Below are positions 12,675 through 23,400 of a stretch of DNA of 64,000 nt, piece after piece. The translations under genes were made by a program, and so were the position numbers. The DNA is taken from assembly GCA_000149265.1 (NCBI GenBank), contig CH003229.1, positions 659,060-723,059 on the forward strand. The letters run 5' to 3'. The stretch is from Ciona savignyi. Taxonomy: Eukaryota > Chordata > Ascidiacea > Phlebobranchia > Cionidae. The notes below the pieces were generated by a model. It was not told the origin of the DNA and made no database searches. It was given only the letters and a program-made list of their open reading frames with translations. The first letter of the stretch is position 1. Every line of letters starts with the position of its first letter.

Positions 12675-13077
12675 TACTGTTGTTTGCGCCTAATTATGAA
12701 GACCAATTAACATTTTAACACAAAATGGTAATTTTTGATTTTATTGCGAATACAATTTCAAGAAAGAATTCCAATTTTCTTTATCTGTTTCTTGCCTGTA
12801 AACAAAATATTGTTTTAAACCCAAGTATTGTATTACAAAGCACATATAGGGGCCATGTTTATTTCTATCACGGGGAAGATATGAGGAGGCAGTTGGACCC
12901 TTGTACATGGCCTATCTGCTGCCTGGGTGGAGTTGGAGCAATGTGGCGAAGCTTAAACCCGAATAGAAATCCCTAGTTTATATACTTAGTTAAATTAAAA
13001 CAAAAGGTTTGCAACATTGCTCCGAAGTCATTATTTGTGATTAAAACATTAATAAACAGCAGTTCACACTGTTCCAT
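12675..13077 (+). repeat. 403-bp direct duplication, copy 2
   Basis: Offset 1388 bases from copy 1. The open frame at 12725-12976 (83 codons) differs from that of copy 1 at only four residues (EN to ED, I to M, T to P, H to P). The preceding 12481-12670 is a C-rich, G-poor stretch without coding character. From 13078 to 13359 nothing is recognised except an AATAAA on the minus strand near 13105 that could serve the peptide gene. Confidence 0.9.
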
Positions 13078-13359
13078 TTACAATGGTGACGTGGTAAAAA
13101 ACAAAATTTTATTGCGACGAAAACCATTTCGTTTTTGATAACTGATTTGAAAATAATTTACAAACCTTCGCAGATGTTATTTGATCACTGTTGATCTAAA
13201 TTCTTTTTATCATCTAAAATAAACATCTCAGTTAAAACGAAATACATTAATTGCGGTACCCTAGTTTTTTGTTTATGACCCACTGGTTCCAATACTATAA
13301 TGTGTAAAAACCCGACGTACAAAACCACTAATAAGTTCTATACTACAGTAAATTGAATG

Positions 13360-13976
13360 TTACGTTTGTTTACCTTTAAGCGTGAAGCTTTTTTCATCCA
13401 AGTGATCGAAATCGGAGTCTAAAATCAGAAATGGATAATTATATGTTTAACGTACAAAAATGTAAATAATTCTACAATCACCAACCTTGTTGTGGTCTTT
13501 CGTCTGTGAATGAATGAGTAAAGTGTTACATTTTTGTAAATAAAAGAAAACCAGTTGATGTAGCACACAGAAAAAAGTCCATAAAAAGTCATTTTGATTA
13601 TACAAAAAAACAATTAAATATTTATAGGATAACCTGTTTCGATAAATAAACGGGTGACCGGCTAACTGCCTATTTTAAAAGAATTTTCAATAAAATGAAA
13701 CAAAATTGGACTAGTATTTTTTTACCGAGCCAAGTTTTGAGCACATGATGGGCTCGTCACCAGGACCGTCTTTTTGTATAGGTAGGTATATGTTTCGGTC
13801 GCGTTAACCATTTGGCCACACGACCGTACCTGGATATGGTACTTACTAAAACGACTGCGACGACGACGACGGCGACGTCCACCAGAGCGGCGTCGTCTTC
13901 CCCACCAAGCATTGACACTTTCGTTCGTAATCATCAACAAACCAATCAAAACAGCCACGAGAATTAACTTGTTCAT
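13360..13976 (-). CDS. Small secreted Arg-rich peptide (defence-peptide-like precursor)
   Basis: Coding exons are 13976-13847 and 13418-13360 (stop TAA), about 62 residues. Residues 1-23 (MNKLILVAVLIGLLMITNES, then VNA) form a classic signal peptide. The core starts WWGRRRRSGG and continues with a run of seven arginines. After a phase-1 intron (donor TTTTA|gtaagt, acceptor ctgattttag) the last exon adds NSDFDHLDEKS, an acidic stretch, then a short basic end. The splice acceptor gcag lies immediately before ATG, so a non-coding first exon is expected. It would end at 14238 (AAG|gtaagt) below a TATA box. Tunicate antimicrobial precursors typically pair a cationic core with an anionic C-terminal piece; assignment to that class is inference. 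The intron holds a family B SINE and the 5' intron a family A SINE. The 3' exon is less certain than the first. Confidence 0.62.
13727..13832 (-). repeat. tRNA-Ser-like SINE (family B), reverse
   Basis: Reading the minus strand gives 'ggtcgtgtggccaaatggtt', 'aacgcgaccg' and then the B-box region 'tcaaaacttggctcgg'. It lies in the intron of the Arg-rich peptide gene and creates a spurious extension of that reading frame. Confidence 0.8.
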
Positions 13977-14044
13977 CTGCAAATATAAGGTTAAAATGGA
14001 TGAAACCATTATGTTTTATCCCCGAGAATGGAAAACGCGGGACA

Positions 14045-14215
14045 TTTATCACATGGACATTAATCAGATTACCTTATGTCGACCGTCGGATTACCGGAGG
14101 TATTACAGTCTGTTAAATATGATTGGGACGTTACTTTACCGTTAGTAAAGCTAAGTGCCTTGCCTTTGGAACACACCCGACCAGCTATCGACCACACAAG
14201 CTCAATACAAGAACA
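14045..14215 (-). repeat. tRNA-derived SINE (family A), reverse
   Basis: It carries 'ccgtcggattaccggaggta' and 'agtgccttgcctttggaaca', the reversed family A landmarks. It sits in the predicted 5'-UTR intron of the peptide gene at 13360-13976. Confidence 0.7.
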
Positions 14216-14284
14216 TAACCAACAACACCAAACTTACCTTGTTTCGGTACTTTTGCAAAGTGAATACCCTTCATAGATGAGTTG

Positions 14285-14292
14285 TATTTATA
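14285..14292 (-). promoter_or_regulatory. TATA box of the Arg-rich peptide gene
   Basis: The minus strand reads GGTATAAATAC here. About 30 bases downstream starts a short segment ending at a consensus donor (14238). The context nearly matches the TATA box of the peptide gene at 56.4 kb (GGGTATAAATACACC). Confidence 0.6.
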
Positions 14293-14342
14293 CCACCGCT
14301 GTCTATTGTTTAACGACATTTACAATCTGTTAAGCTGCGTTG

Positions 14343-14664
14343 TTTAATTGTAATATAACTGTGGGAACAGGATATACTTAGTTGCTTACAATATATTTGA
14401 AAGGGTCCAGTAAGTTCAATTTTTCGCGATCTCACATCAGAATTTATTTTATATAGTGTATATTACGCGGAAAGGAAACATTAAAGATATTACTCTTTAG
14501 ATATTCGCAAGCTGCTTCGCTGCAATATTTAACTGTAATATAACTGTGGGAACAGGATATACTTAGTTGCTTATAATCGTTGTGGGAGAACACAGTCAGT
14601 TAGCGTGATCTCACATCAGAATTTATTTTTTTATAGTGTATATTACGCGGGAAGGAATCATTTA
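14343..14664. repeat. Tandem duplication of about 140 bp
   Basis: Two copies (about 14343-14482 and 14527-14664) share 'gtaatataactgtgggaaca', 'ggatatacttagttgctta', 'atctcacatcagaatttatt' and 'atagtgtatattacgcgg'. They lie upstream of the Arg-rich peptide promoter on the minus strand. Confidence 0.85.
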
Positions 14665-14741
14665 GCATTGTGAACGGTCTACTTAATACATTTCTGTGAG
14701 AATGGTCGCTACATTGCAGATAATCAGTTGCTGCAGTTTTT

Positions 14742-14852
14742 TTTACCGATCTAAGTTTCGGTCACATGATGTGCTCGTCACTAGGACCATTTTTATATAA
14801 GAGTCGGTATAAGTATCGGTCGCGTTAACCATTCGGCCACATAACCGTACCG
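14742..14852 (-). repeat. tRNA-Ser-like SINE (family B), reverse
   Basis: The minus strand shows the family order 'ggttatgtggccgaatggtt', 'aacgcgaccg' and then 'gacgagcacatcatgtgacc'. Confidence 0.75.
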
Positions 14853-14989
14853 GTTGCTGCAAATAAAGCAGTTTAGAAGACAATACAAACCTGTGGCGCC
14901 ATTTTCGCGAGATGGGGCTGTTGATAAACTGTCCACGCACTATTCAACCCATCGTGGTCGCAATACCGACATCTAGTGTGTATAATGCT

Positions 14990-15756
14990 CAATAAAATAA
15001 AGATCAAGGCATTATGGTTTTTGTAAATTGCCGTTCCATTATCTTGCCGAATTAGTGTGTCGCCTGTTAGTACTTTACGTACATTTCATGAACCCAACAA
15101 AATAGTGTTTAACCAAATAAAAAAACATCTAATTCTAAATAATACACAATTCTTTGCAATAGCTAGTGTGCAGTTTCGTTTTTTCCCGCCATCCCGCTTT
15201 TCCTTCTTTTAGTTTTCCGCATATTTTTAAAGAAATCGTCTGTTACCAGAGGCAAAAGTTATCTTGGAATTTTGGAAGCGAAAAACTGGTCAACAAAACA
15301 ACGAAGGTAAAGATGTCTTGTTACACATTTGATTAAAAGATTGAAATGATACATTTTAAACAGTTTATATAATAAATATATGTTTATTATGTAGTCTTAT
15401 TCTAAAAATCGACACAACATGAGATTTTTAGTAAATAAAATAGCTTTAAGGTTTTTAAACGTTTTGCACAAATTTTTACTAAACAAATAAACTTTTTTAT
15501 AACTCGAGTTTGGCTAAATCAACAAAGTACCGTTAACTTTTAATGAACAAAATACCGTTAAATTTGTGTGAAAACAGATTTCGAAAGACGCCTAACGGTT
15601 TTAACGTCCGCTTTGCAACCCATCTTGCACTTGCAACCTATTATTTAACACTTTGTGTACTAAAATATATTAATATTTTATTTCCGTAAATGGGGAAACG
15701 TAGAAGAATTATATCAAACAGGCAATTTTTCGAGTACCTCACAAATAAAAAAACTT
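14990..15756. other. AT-rich intergenic sequence
   Basis: A short family A SINE remnant ('agtactttacgtacatttca') lies near 15068. Otherwise no gene, long open frame or structured repeat is visible on either strand. Confidence 0.5.
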
Positions 15757-15880
15757 TAACACACGGCTAATCGTCGGATTAGCAGAGCTATATTTGGAAG
15801 TTTTTTTCAGTTTCGAACGTACAACTTTTCGGCTGAAAGCCAACACACTAACAACTAGAGACTGTCAGCCACGTGTTTAA
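15757..15880 (-). repeat. tRNA-derived SINE (family A), reverse
   Basis: It contains 'acacacggctaatcgtcgga', then 'ttagcagagct', 'gtttcgaacgtacaactttt' and 'cggctgaaagcc'. The middle of the element is deleted. Confidence 0.7.
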
Positions 15881-16019
15881 CCACCACTATTTGCAAAACA
15901 CATGCTATATGCCAGATATTCATGCTACATGGTCCCTACCCAGAATTTGTATTTTATACACCGAGTACGTAGTTTGTTTCTGAAAGCATAAACACATGGG
16001 TCCTATAGTTATCAAACCA

Positions 16020-16465
16020 AAACAGCCCGATTAAGTTTTTCATGGCTTTGAGGAATCTTGTCAGAATCATGATTTGAGAACAAAATCTTATTTTTATGGT
16101 ATTTTTTAAGGTGATTTTTTTATTTCTTTTAAGTGTTAAATTAGTGACTAATGCACTTACATTCCACCATATCTGATTCAAATTGGAGCAACCGTTCAAG
16201 CTCTATGCCACAAAAAGCTAAATTTTTCATAAAAAATACCGTTTTGGTTTTTAACTTCTCAGGGGAATTCCCCTTAATTTATCACCTAAAAGTTTGGTTT
16301 CTGCATATCTAGACCATGTTGTCTAACCAATGGCTAAGTTTCATTACGATTCCATTATTCTTTCTGGTAGATGTCGGGGCGACATGCCATGCCTATCAAA
16401 TCTTTGACGAAAAAAAAACGAAAAACAAACGGACAAAAACAATATGTGTCCCATTTTTTCCAAAT
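16020..16465 (+). repeat. Dispersed palindrome-bearing repeat (family R), 3' part
   Basis: It contains one family R unit with GGGGAATTCCCC at 16262-16273 and the terminal 'acaatatgtgtcccattttt'. It abuts the BEL/Pao fragment directly at about 16465. Confidence 0.75.
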
Positions 16466-16499
16466 TTAGAACGACTTCCAGTCTGGCGTTCAATGTCTC

Positions 16500-17450
16500 T
16501 GGACTATTTCACCCACTCGTTCACTAGTGAACGAGGCAACTTACTAATTAACGAAAGCATAACTTCCATAGAATCCACACTCGAGGATTGGTCCGTGTCT
16601 TCAAGGCAGGTGAAGCAACGATCCATTAAAACCGACATTTTCTTTAGTCCTTCGGGGTCGTTTTCCTTTATCATCGGGGCACGCTTTTGAAGTTCCTCAT
16701 AGCAACGAGCAATTTGGTGCGGTTGGCCGTATTCGTCATACAGTGTACGGTGAGCGGATTGATAACCAATCTCGGAAGGTTTAGAGGTAAGGTGAGATAT
16801 CCTTTCACTTACACTGGGTCCACAATGTTGAAACAAAAACACGAGTCTAATATCGTCGCCTTTTGTCTTTCTTGTGATGTGAATTTCAAACTGACGAATA
16901 AACGTCCAGTACTTCATGGGGTCGCCGTTAAACTTTTCGATAACTGGGCGCGGGAGAAATCGTTCTCCAAAATCAGTCGAAACGTGTCCTTGGCGGCCAG
17001 GACCACTTTGAGTAGTAGGTAACTCATGTCCATGGAATTCTTTTAATATGCGGCATGGGTGTGGTTTATATTTATGACTTTATGGAATTACGCGACCAGT
17101 ACAGGGGTGGTATTCACGGCGTAGTGGTGGAATATTTTGTCCTTCCAGTGGCGATGATAACTCTGCAATCGATCTAATGTGAAGGCTTAAGCTGGGAAGA
17201 GCTTTTGCAAGCGAATGTTGTGATGAGTTTAATCGTTGTAGTCACGACGGTGGGTTGTAGTCAAGTCTACAAGGTTGTGTTCTTCATCTTCCCAAGCCTT
17301 AGAAATTGTCTTTGCGTAATCCAATTCTCGTTGTTTTTCGTGGGAGATACGCCCTGCTTCTTCTATAGATTCGCGAGTCTTTTTATTAGCTTCTTCCTCC
17401 GCTAAGCGGGTCTCACGCTAAGCGGGTCTGACGGCGTCTCTTATTCAGAG
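16500..17450 (-). pseudogene. BEL/Pao retrotransposon gag-like fragment, decayed
   Basis: On the minus strand a frame opens with a charged coiled-coil-like segment (LAEEEANKKTRESIEEAGRI) at about 17410-17340. In-frame stops follow near 17220-17040. It resumes at about 17020 with DFSRPVIEKFNGDPMKYWTF, then continues through SAHRTLYDEYGQPHQIARCY to about 16504. The 'GDPxxYWxFIRxFE' block and the 'LxxxYGxPxxIAxxY' block are typical of the Pao/BEL gag-type domain. No LTR, protease or reverse transcriptase is present, and stops and frameshifts separate the pieces, so it is a dead fragment. Its 3' end runs into a family R repeat. Confidence 0.75.
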
Positions 17451-18480
17451 TTTGAAATAACGCGTCATTGTCCAAAACTTGATGAGTTCGAAAATTGAAA
17501 AGTGAATGATGGTGGAATCGAAAAGTCTTGAAAATACAGTTTTCAAACTAAACAGGAACTAAAATACATTATACGCATCTTAACTATAACCGATTATTCC
17601 AAAACATACTAAAACTTTCAAAGGACCGATAACTTTACGATAATGATCAGGCGGTAAAAAAACGAGCGTTTTATACTTCGGTGAATTTGTGGGGAAAAAG
17701 GGAATAAAATAGCGATCTTATTTGCCCGTGACATCGATAAATATATATACAATAATGGCGATGATAAATCTTACAGGTAACCAAAGCAAACGTCCGCCTT
17801 TTCCTGCGTTTACTTGTGCGCTTAGTTAGGTTTGGACGAGTTTTACCTATCTGCCTTTACCTAAGTTCTATTTAATTATCGGTGCCAAAGCCATCAAAAT
17901 ATTCTTGCCATTTGGATCTTCATGACCCTGTGAGCACGGAATTTCTGCTCTGACTCATATTAAATACACGACATTAGGCGGGTGTGCTTGGCAACGACGG
18001 GACATCTTAACTTCTATATTGTACACAGCGCCTTACACGATACTATGTTTTAAATCAAATTTGTTGGAATGTTAGTCTGTTAACAAATGTTGTTATAAAT
18101 ATAAGAAAGTAACAAATTGCCTTTGAAAATATCCGTATATTTTGTTTCTGAATCATGTTTTTGTCCGGCATAAGAATTCTCCTCTGCATTTCTTAGGAGT
18201 TACCTAATCTGATTATAACATTACGAATTATTAGGTTATGTCATTTTAAAACGAACTAATAAAATACAGAGACATTCTTTCCGTAGTTTAAAAATATTCA
18301 TAAAATTCACACAAAACTCCCAGTCTTGTTTTAAGTCATTAAAACAGAAGAATGTTCGTTAATTTAATTACCCAGACACTACCATATACAATTTAACTAG
18401 TAGTGCCGATCACCGTGCTTAACCGCTAAGCCAAACAGCCTAAGGCCTAACCATAGTTATTAAACCAACCTTCTTTACCA
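17451..18480. other. Intergenic sequence without recognisable content
   Basis: Apart from a small duplicated 'ctaagcgggtct' motif at the left edge, no exon, SINE or tandem repeat is evident. Confidence 0.5.
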
Positions 18481-18489
18481 TGTAAGGTT

Positions 18490-19155
18490 AAAAAAAAGAA
18501 TAAGCGTGTTAGATTTACAAACATTTTACCACAAATGTTTTTAAATTTAAGCCTCGTGTCAAGCGCTCTAGTAAAATGAAGGTAAATTTCCAAAACAGTC
18601 CGATTGAGTTTTTCATTTTTTCGGGGAATTCGCTGGGCTTAGTACATTAATTTCTGTTTTTACATATCTGAGATATGTGATCAAAGTAAGATGTTTGTTA
18701 GATAATCTAACAAACAGTTTTAATCCGCTTTGGCGACACCCTGTTGGAGATGTCGGGGCGATATGGCATGCCTGTTTCAATCTTCGTTTTGAAACAAGTC
18801 GTAATTTTTAGGGTAATTAATTCATTTTTGCTAAATGGTACAACGGCGGATAGTTAACTAAACATTCAGCCGTTCAAGCGCTATGCCCAAAAGAGCTAAT
18901 ATAAAAAAATCTTGTTTTGTTTTTTCACCTCCCAGGGGAATTCCCCTGGGTATATTACCCAAAATTTTGGTTTCTGCATATCTAGACCATGTGATCTAAG
19001 AAATGACAAAGTTTTATTGCGATTACATTGCCCCTTCTGGTAGATGTCGTTGCCACAAGCCATGCCTGTCAAGCATTTGACAAAAAAAGAAAAAAAGAAA
19101 AAGAAAAACGGACAAAAACAATATGTGTCCCATTTTTCCAAATGGCACCCATAAT
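18490..19155 (+). repeat. Dispersed palindrome-bearing repeat (family R)
   Basis: This copy carries the full 20-bp perfect palindrome CCCAGGGGAATTCCCCTGGG at 18931-18950. It also has the 'agatgtcggggcgatatggc' unit at about 18749 and the terminal 'aatatgtgtcccatttttcc'. Confidence 0.8.
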
Positions 19156-19169
19156 GAGAGAAGTCACAT

Positions 19170-20414
19170 GGGCACAATACCACATTTTAAAGCTCATATA
19201 CCTACCATGTATTAAAGCTTGGAATTCATGGCATTGTGCACAGTCATGTGAGTCGTATTAAATTGAACATCTCTAAGAGAAGTTATAAAATTTGTTGGCA
19301 CAGAACCGATTTCACTTGTTGACACAGACCATCAAACGCATATTGAGCTGTTCTTCCCATTTTATTACGCTGTTAAACGCAGGCCAAAATACGTAATTCA
19401 ACATTTATTACATTTTAATGACCAGAAATGCTTACAAAGTTATCCATTAACGCTTGTATTTCATTGGGAATCAATCTATTTGTTAGGAAGGATATTCAGA
19501 GGCTAGTGTTATGACCAGCAGACATTTGTTTCATATGTTCAACTACAAGTTTACTTCAGAACAGGTTGGTTATTGATGAGCTATAAATATGATTTTAAAT
19601 ACATGCTTAAAAGAACTTGATATTACCAAAAATAAAATTTTAAAAAACGTTTATGAATTCTTGTAAAATTTGTGAAATTTATAACATAATCATTGGGGTG
19701 TCATAATCTAGATTTTACCTTTGTGAATGATAAAATGTAATTATCACTTGGAGAATCGTCAGATTACCTCCTATAAGAAAGCATTGAAGTAAATGTTGTG
19801 GGGATTAGCTGGTAGATATCTACAGCGACCCACCAACTAACAAGCCTGTGCTCGGCTATCACGGTCCCAGAAAATATTGCCCAAGGACACAACCAACCAG
19901 TTAGCGACCAGTGCAATGTTTGACGATATTAAAGATAATCGATGCTATGCGCCTATTACTCGTGACAAATACCTCATTATTAGCAGACTAACCCTACATT
20001 TTTCATTTACCGCATAGCTTTAGGCGTTCAAGAACGAATTGCGGTTTTGATGCAGAATAACGTCACGTTATCGCCCATTCTTTGCAATGATGTAAATTGT
20101 CATTAACCCCGCAACAAGTTTCTGACCTGCAACCCTTTGGTTGAAGGGTGACGCACTTAGTCGCACAATTAATTAGTGTTGTACACGATAAAGATATTGC
20201 TTTAATTTAGTACAGCCAATAAATCCAAAAGGGTTTAGAAGATGTTTGTTAAGTGCGTTACACACAAAAAAACAACTAGCTCGTAAATAAATTCAAACCT
20301 ACAACTTATTATTTAAACATGACACAATAACCCACCAAGATACTGGGCTGTAGAAATCTATCTTATTTAGGTATGATATTAAGTTATTATGTGAATTAAA
20401 ATACAACTCATATT
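19170..20414. other. Upstream region of the BTB-Kelch gene with SINE remnants
   Basis: Family A SINE pieces in reverse orientation are visible at about 19745-19925 ('ttgcccaaggacacaaccaa') and 20105-20170 ('acctgcaaccctttggttga'). No TATA box or upstream exon of the Kelch gene was identified with confidence. Confidence 0.5.
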
Positions 20415-23400
20415 ATGTCGATGGAAAATATGACACTGTCTATCAGTGGAACAAGTTCTGCCAAAACTTACAACATAGACCATGGATCTACCCTTCTTCA
20501 ATTTGCCAACCAATCGCGGGTAGATGGTGATTTCAACGATATCATAATTTGTGTGGAAGGCAACAACATTCGTGCAAATAAGATGGTTCTTTCATGTTTC
20601 TCCAATTTCTTTAAAACCATGTTTACAACCGAGGTTTGTTTTAATAATTGTTATTGATGTTGTATTAATTCAAAGTAGAACTTATGTATAACTTGGCTTA
20701 CCAAACTTTAGTCAGAACAAAATCATGTGCACCTTAAAAACATTGCTTGAAGGCTCTGGCATGTTTGCTTGGAATACAAATTTAATCCATGAATTTATTC
20801 TATTAGATGAAGGAGAAGTACAAGGCTAGTGTAGCAGTCCAAGGTGTAGATTTTGAAACCATGGAGGCTCTTGTGGAGTTTATGTATACTGGACAATTCG
20901 AGATCAATGGCAACAATGCTTGCAGGATTCTGGCAGTCTCTGATTACTTGCAAATGGAATGTAGGAATAATATTTCTAACCATGGTTGCTTACTGTAATT
21001 TTGGTATGTTAATAAATCGTATCCTTACTATGTTGGAAGTCATAGTATCTGTAGCTAATGTGTTATACCAACTGTTAAAAGCCCACCACCCCATCACCCA
21101 CAATATTCCATCCCTGTCAAAGCTGAATTAGTTGTTAGTAATTGGTCACAAATCTTAGAGATTAATTTGTAGGGTTAACAGTAGTTTAACATTTTCTTAT
21201 TTCAGCTGCCCGGATATTGTGCATCGAATATCTATCGGGTTCAATTTCTGTCCAAAATTGTTTGACGATTCATGCATTGGTTGATAGATACGATGTTACA
21301 GAGTTAAAAAGCGAAGTCAACCAATTCATCATTGACAGTTATAAACAAATTATCAGCCTCCATGATTTCCAGCAGCTGTCCAAAGATCAAGTTGTGAAGG
21401 TCATTGAGGAAACGCATAAAAAGGTCGATTTCGTCTGCTTGTTTAAATATTGCTTATGTTGCTTTACCCAAGTTAAGTGCAAGACTGTCCTTTTAAAATC
21501 ATTATACCTATGCATACTTGCAATCTTCTGTCTTTCTTGCATTGCGATATATGAGACAAAAATATACTATGATTGACAAACCGGAACAAAAATAACCAAC
21601 ATTCAACCAAAAAAGGCCCTTATTGTTATTATAATGTACAAAATGTTAGAAAATAATTGTTAAAAGTCAAATGAAATAAAAAAGGCAGATTTTTAGAGTT
21701 ATTATATGATAAATTGACCAAATAAACTAGGTGTATTATTACAGTAGATATAGCCGCCAAATTGCCAAACGCCTATATTATACTGGGTATACTGTCTTTG
21801 TTTGATGGCCAAAAGCAGGGATGTCCAACCTGCGGCCCACCTGAGATTTTTGTGCGGCCCGCTAGTCATTTTTACTCCAAGTAGTATTTTGAACTTTAAA
21901 CCTTGACCTAATTTAAGTGTATCAGTCAGCTTTTGGGGACGCAGTAAACATCAAAACTGCCGAAAGAAACCGACGGACGACAAACACTTATCTCATTGAC
22001 TTTGTATTGCAGAAATAAGTTTTTGTTTCTTTCTATATGTGTGTTATTTGTTCCTTTTTTAAAGATGAAATTAATGGCTTTTAAATGTACCCATTCAGGG
22101 AATTAAGGGATCGCGAATCGCTATTCGAACTACAAAGTTTAACAAAATCGCGAAAATATAAATTACCGGTACTGATTTCGCACACTTTTAATAATAAATC
22201 CTCAACACGTTAATATAACATCGTTTTCCTTTAACATAACATTATATATTTACCTTGGCATTATTGGCGTATAATAAGCAAGGCAATAATCGCCATTATG
22301 CGTTAATATACCTCGATTCCTTTATTTATGATTGGCGAGATGCAACACACCCCTTTTGAATTTACGTTTATTGCAATTTATCAATACTGTACTACTAAAT
22401 AACGATACTGTCTGCTTTATGAAATAAATATCTTTCTGGTCGTTAAAGGCAATTTATCATAACCAAAACCATTAATTCGAACCCTGCCATTTTTATTGAA
22501 ATTTAATAGGTTCTGCGGCCCATTGAATTATTTTAAGTGACAATGCGGCCCATTACAATGAAAGGTTGGACATCCCTGGCCTAGAGAGAGAGAGATTTTT
22601 AGTCAAACTAAACTTAAGATTTAAATAATGGTAACCGCACACGTAAACACATGGTAGCCGGCCATGTGACCAATAAGAAATATTAAAAATTCGCGATTTC
22701 AGTAGCATCATCTATTATTTAACTATATTATTTAAGTAATGGGGATAATTTCTTTAACATATATTTCCCGCCTGAAATTAATAATTCGATTAAATAAGGT
22801 AAAGAAGATTTAAACTTTTAAAGCAAACTAACATGGATTTCTCACGAAGTAGTTGATAAATCCTTCCATTTGAATCTGACGATACCAATGACCCAACCAT
22901 CCATCCAGGTTTGTCCTGATTTGGTTTACACTGCTGTCATGAACTGGGTTAAGTCGGATGTGGCTGCCAGGGAAGGATACTTAAAGGAACTCATTAAGTT
23001 TGTTAATTTCAATGGCTTGACAAATGAGACCCTAGGAAATGTGGATGCCATCGAGGTGAGAGTGGGCAGGATAGGATAGGTACTTCTGTTTATTTCCGAT
23101 GGTGGGAAAATGCAAGCGTCATAGGCTACCATTTGTGTTTATTTAACCATCCACTTTGGGTCATTCAAACTCTGTATAATAATGGATGTGTGTTTTCGTT
23201 TTTGTTTTACCCAATAATCCATCGGGTTTGGGTAAAGTGGATTGCCACAGAACAACTGTCCAGACGCTGGATTCAAACTTGCAGCCTTCCAGCTTACACA
23301 TTAACACTGGGCAACCCAGCTGGACAAATATCTGAAATATTACATTATATAGTTTAACTTGAATTTAAATTGTATTTAGAGCGTCCTTCGAAAGCAAGGT

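Noticed and set aside
14743-14940. 65-codon minus-strand frame starting MRGQFINSPISRKW
   Set aside because: More than half is the family B SINE, and there is no signal peptide or acidic exon as in the neighbouring peptide gene.
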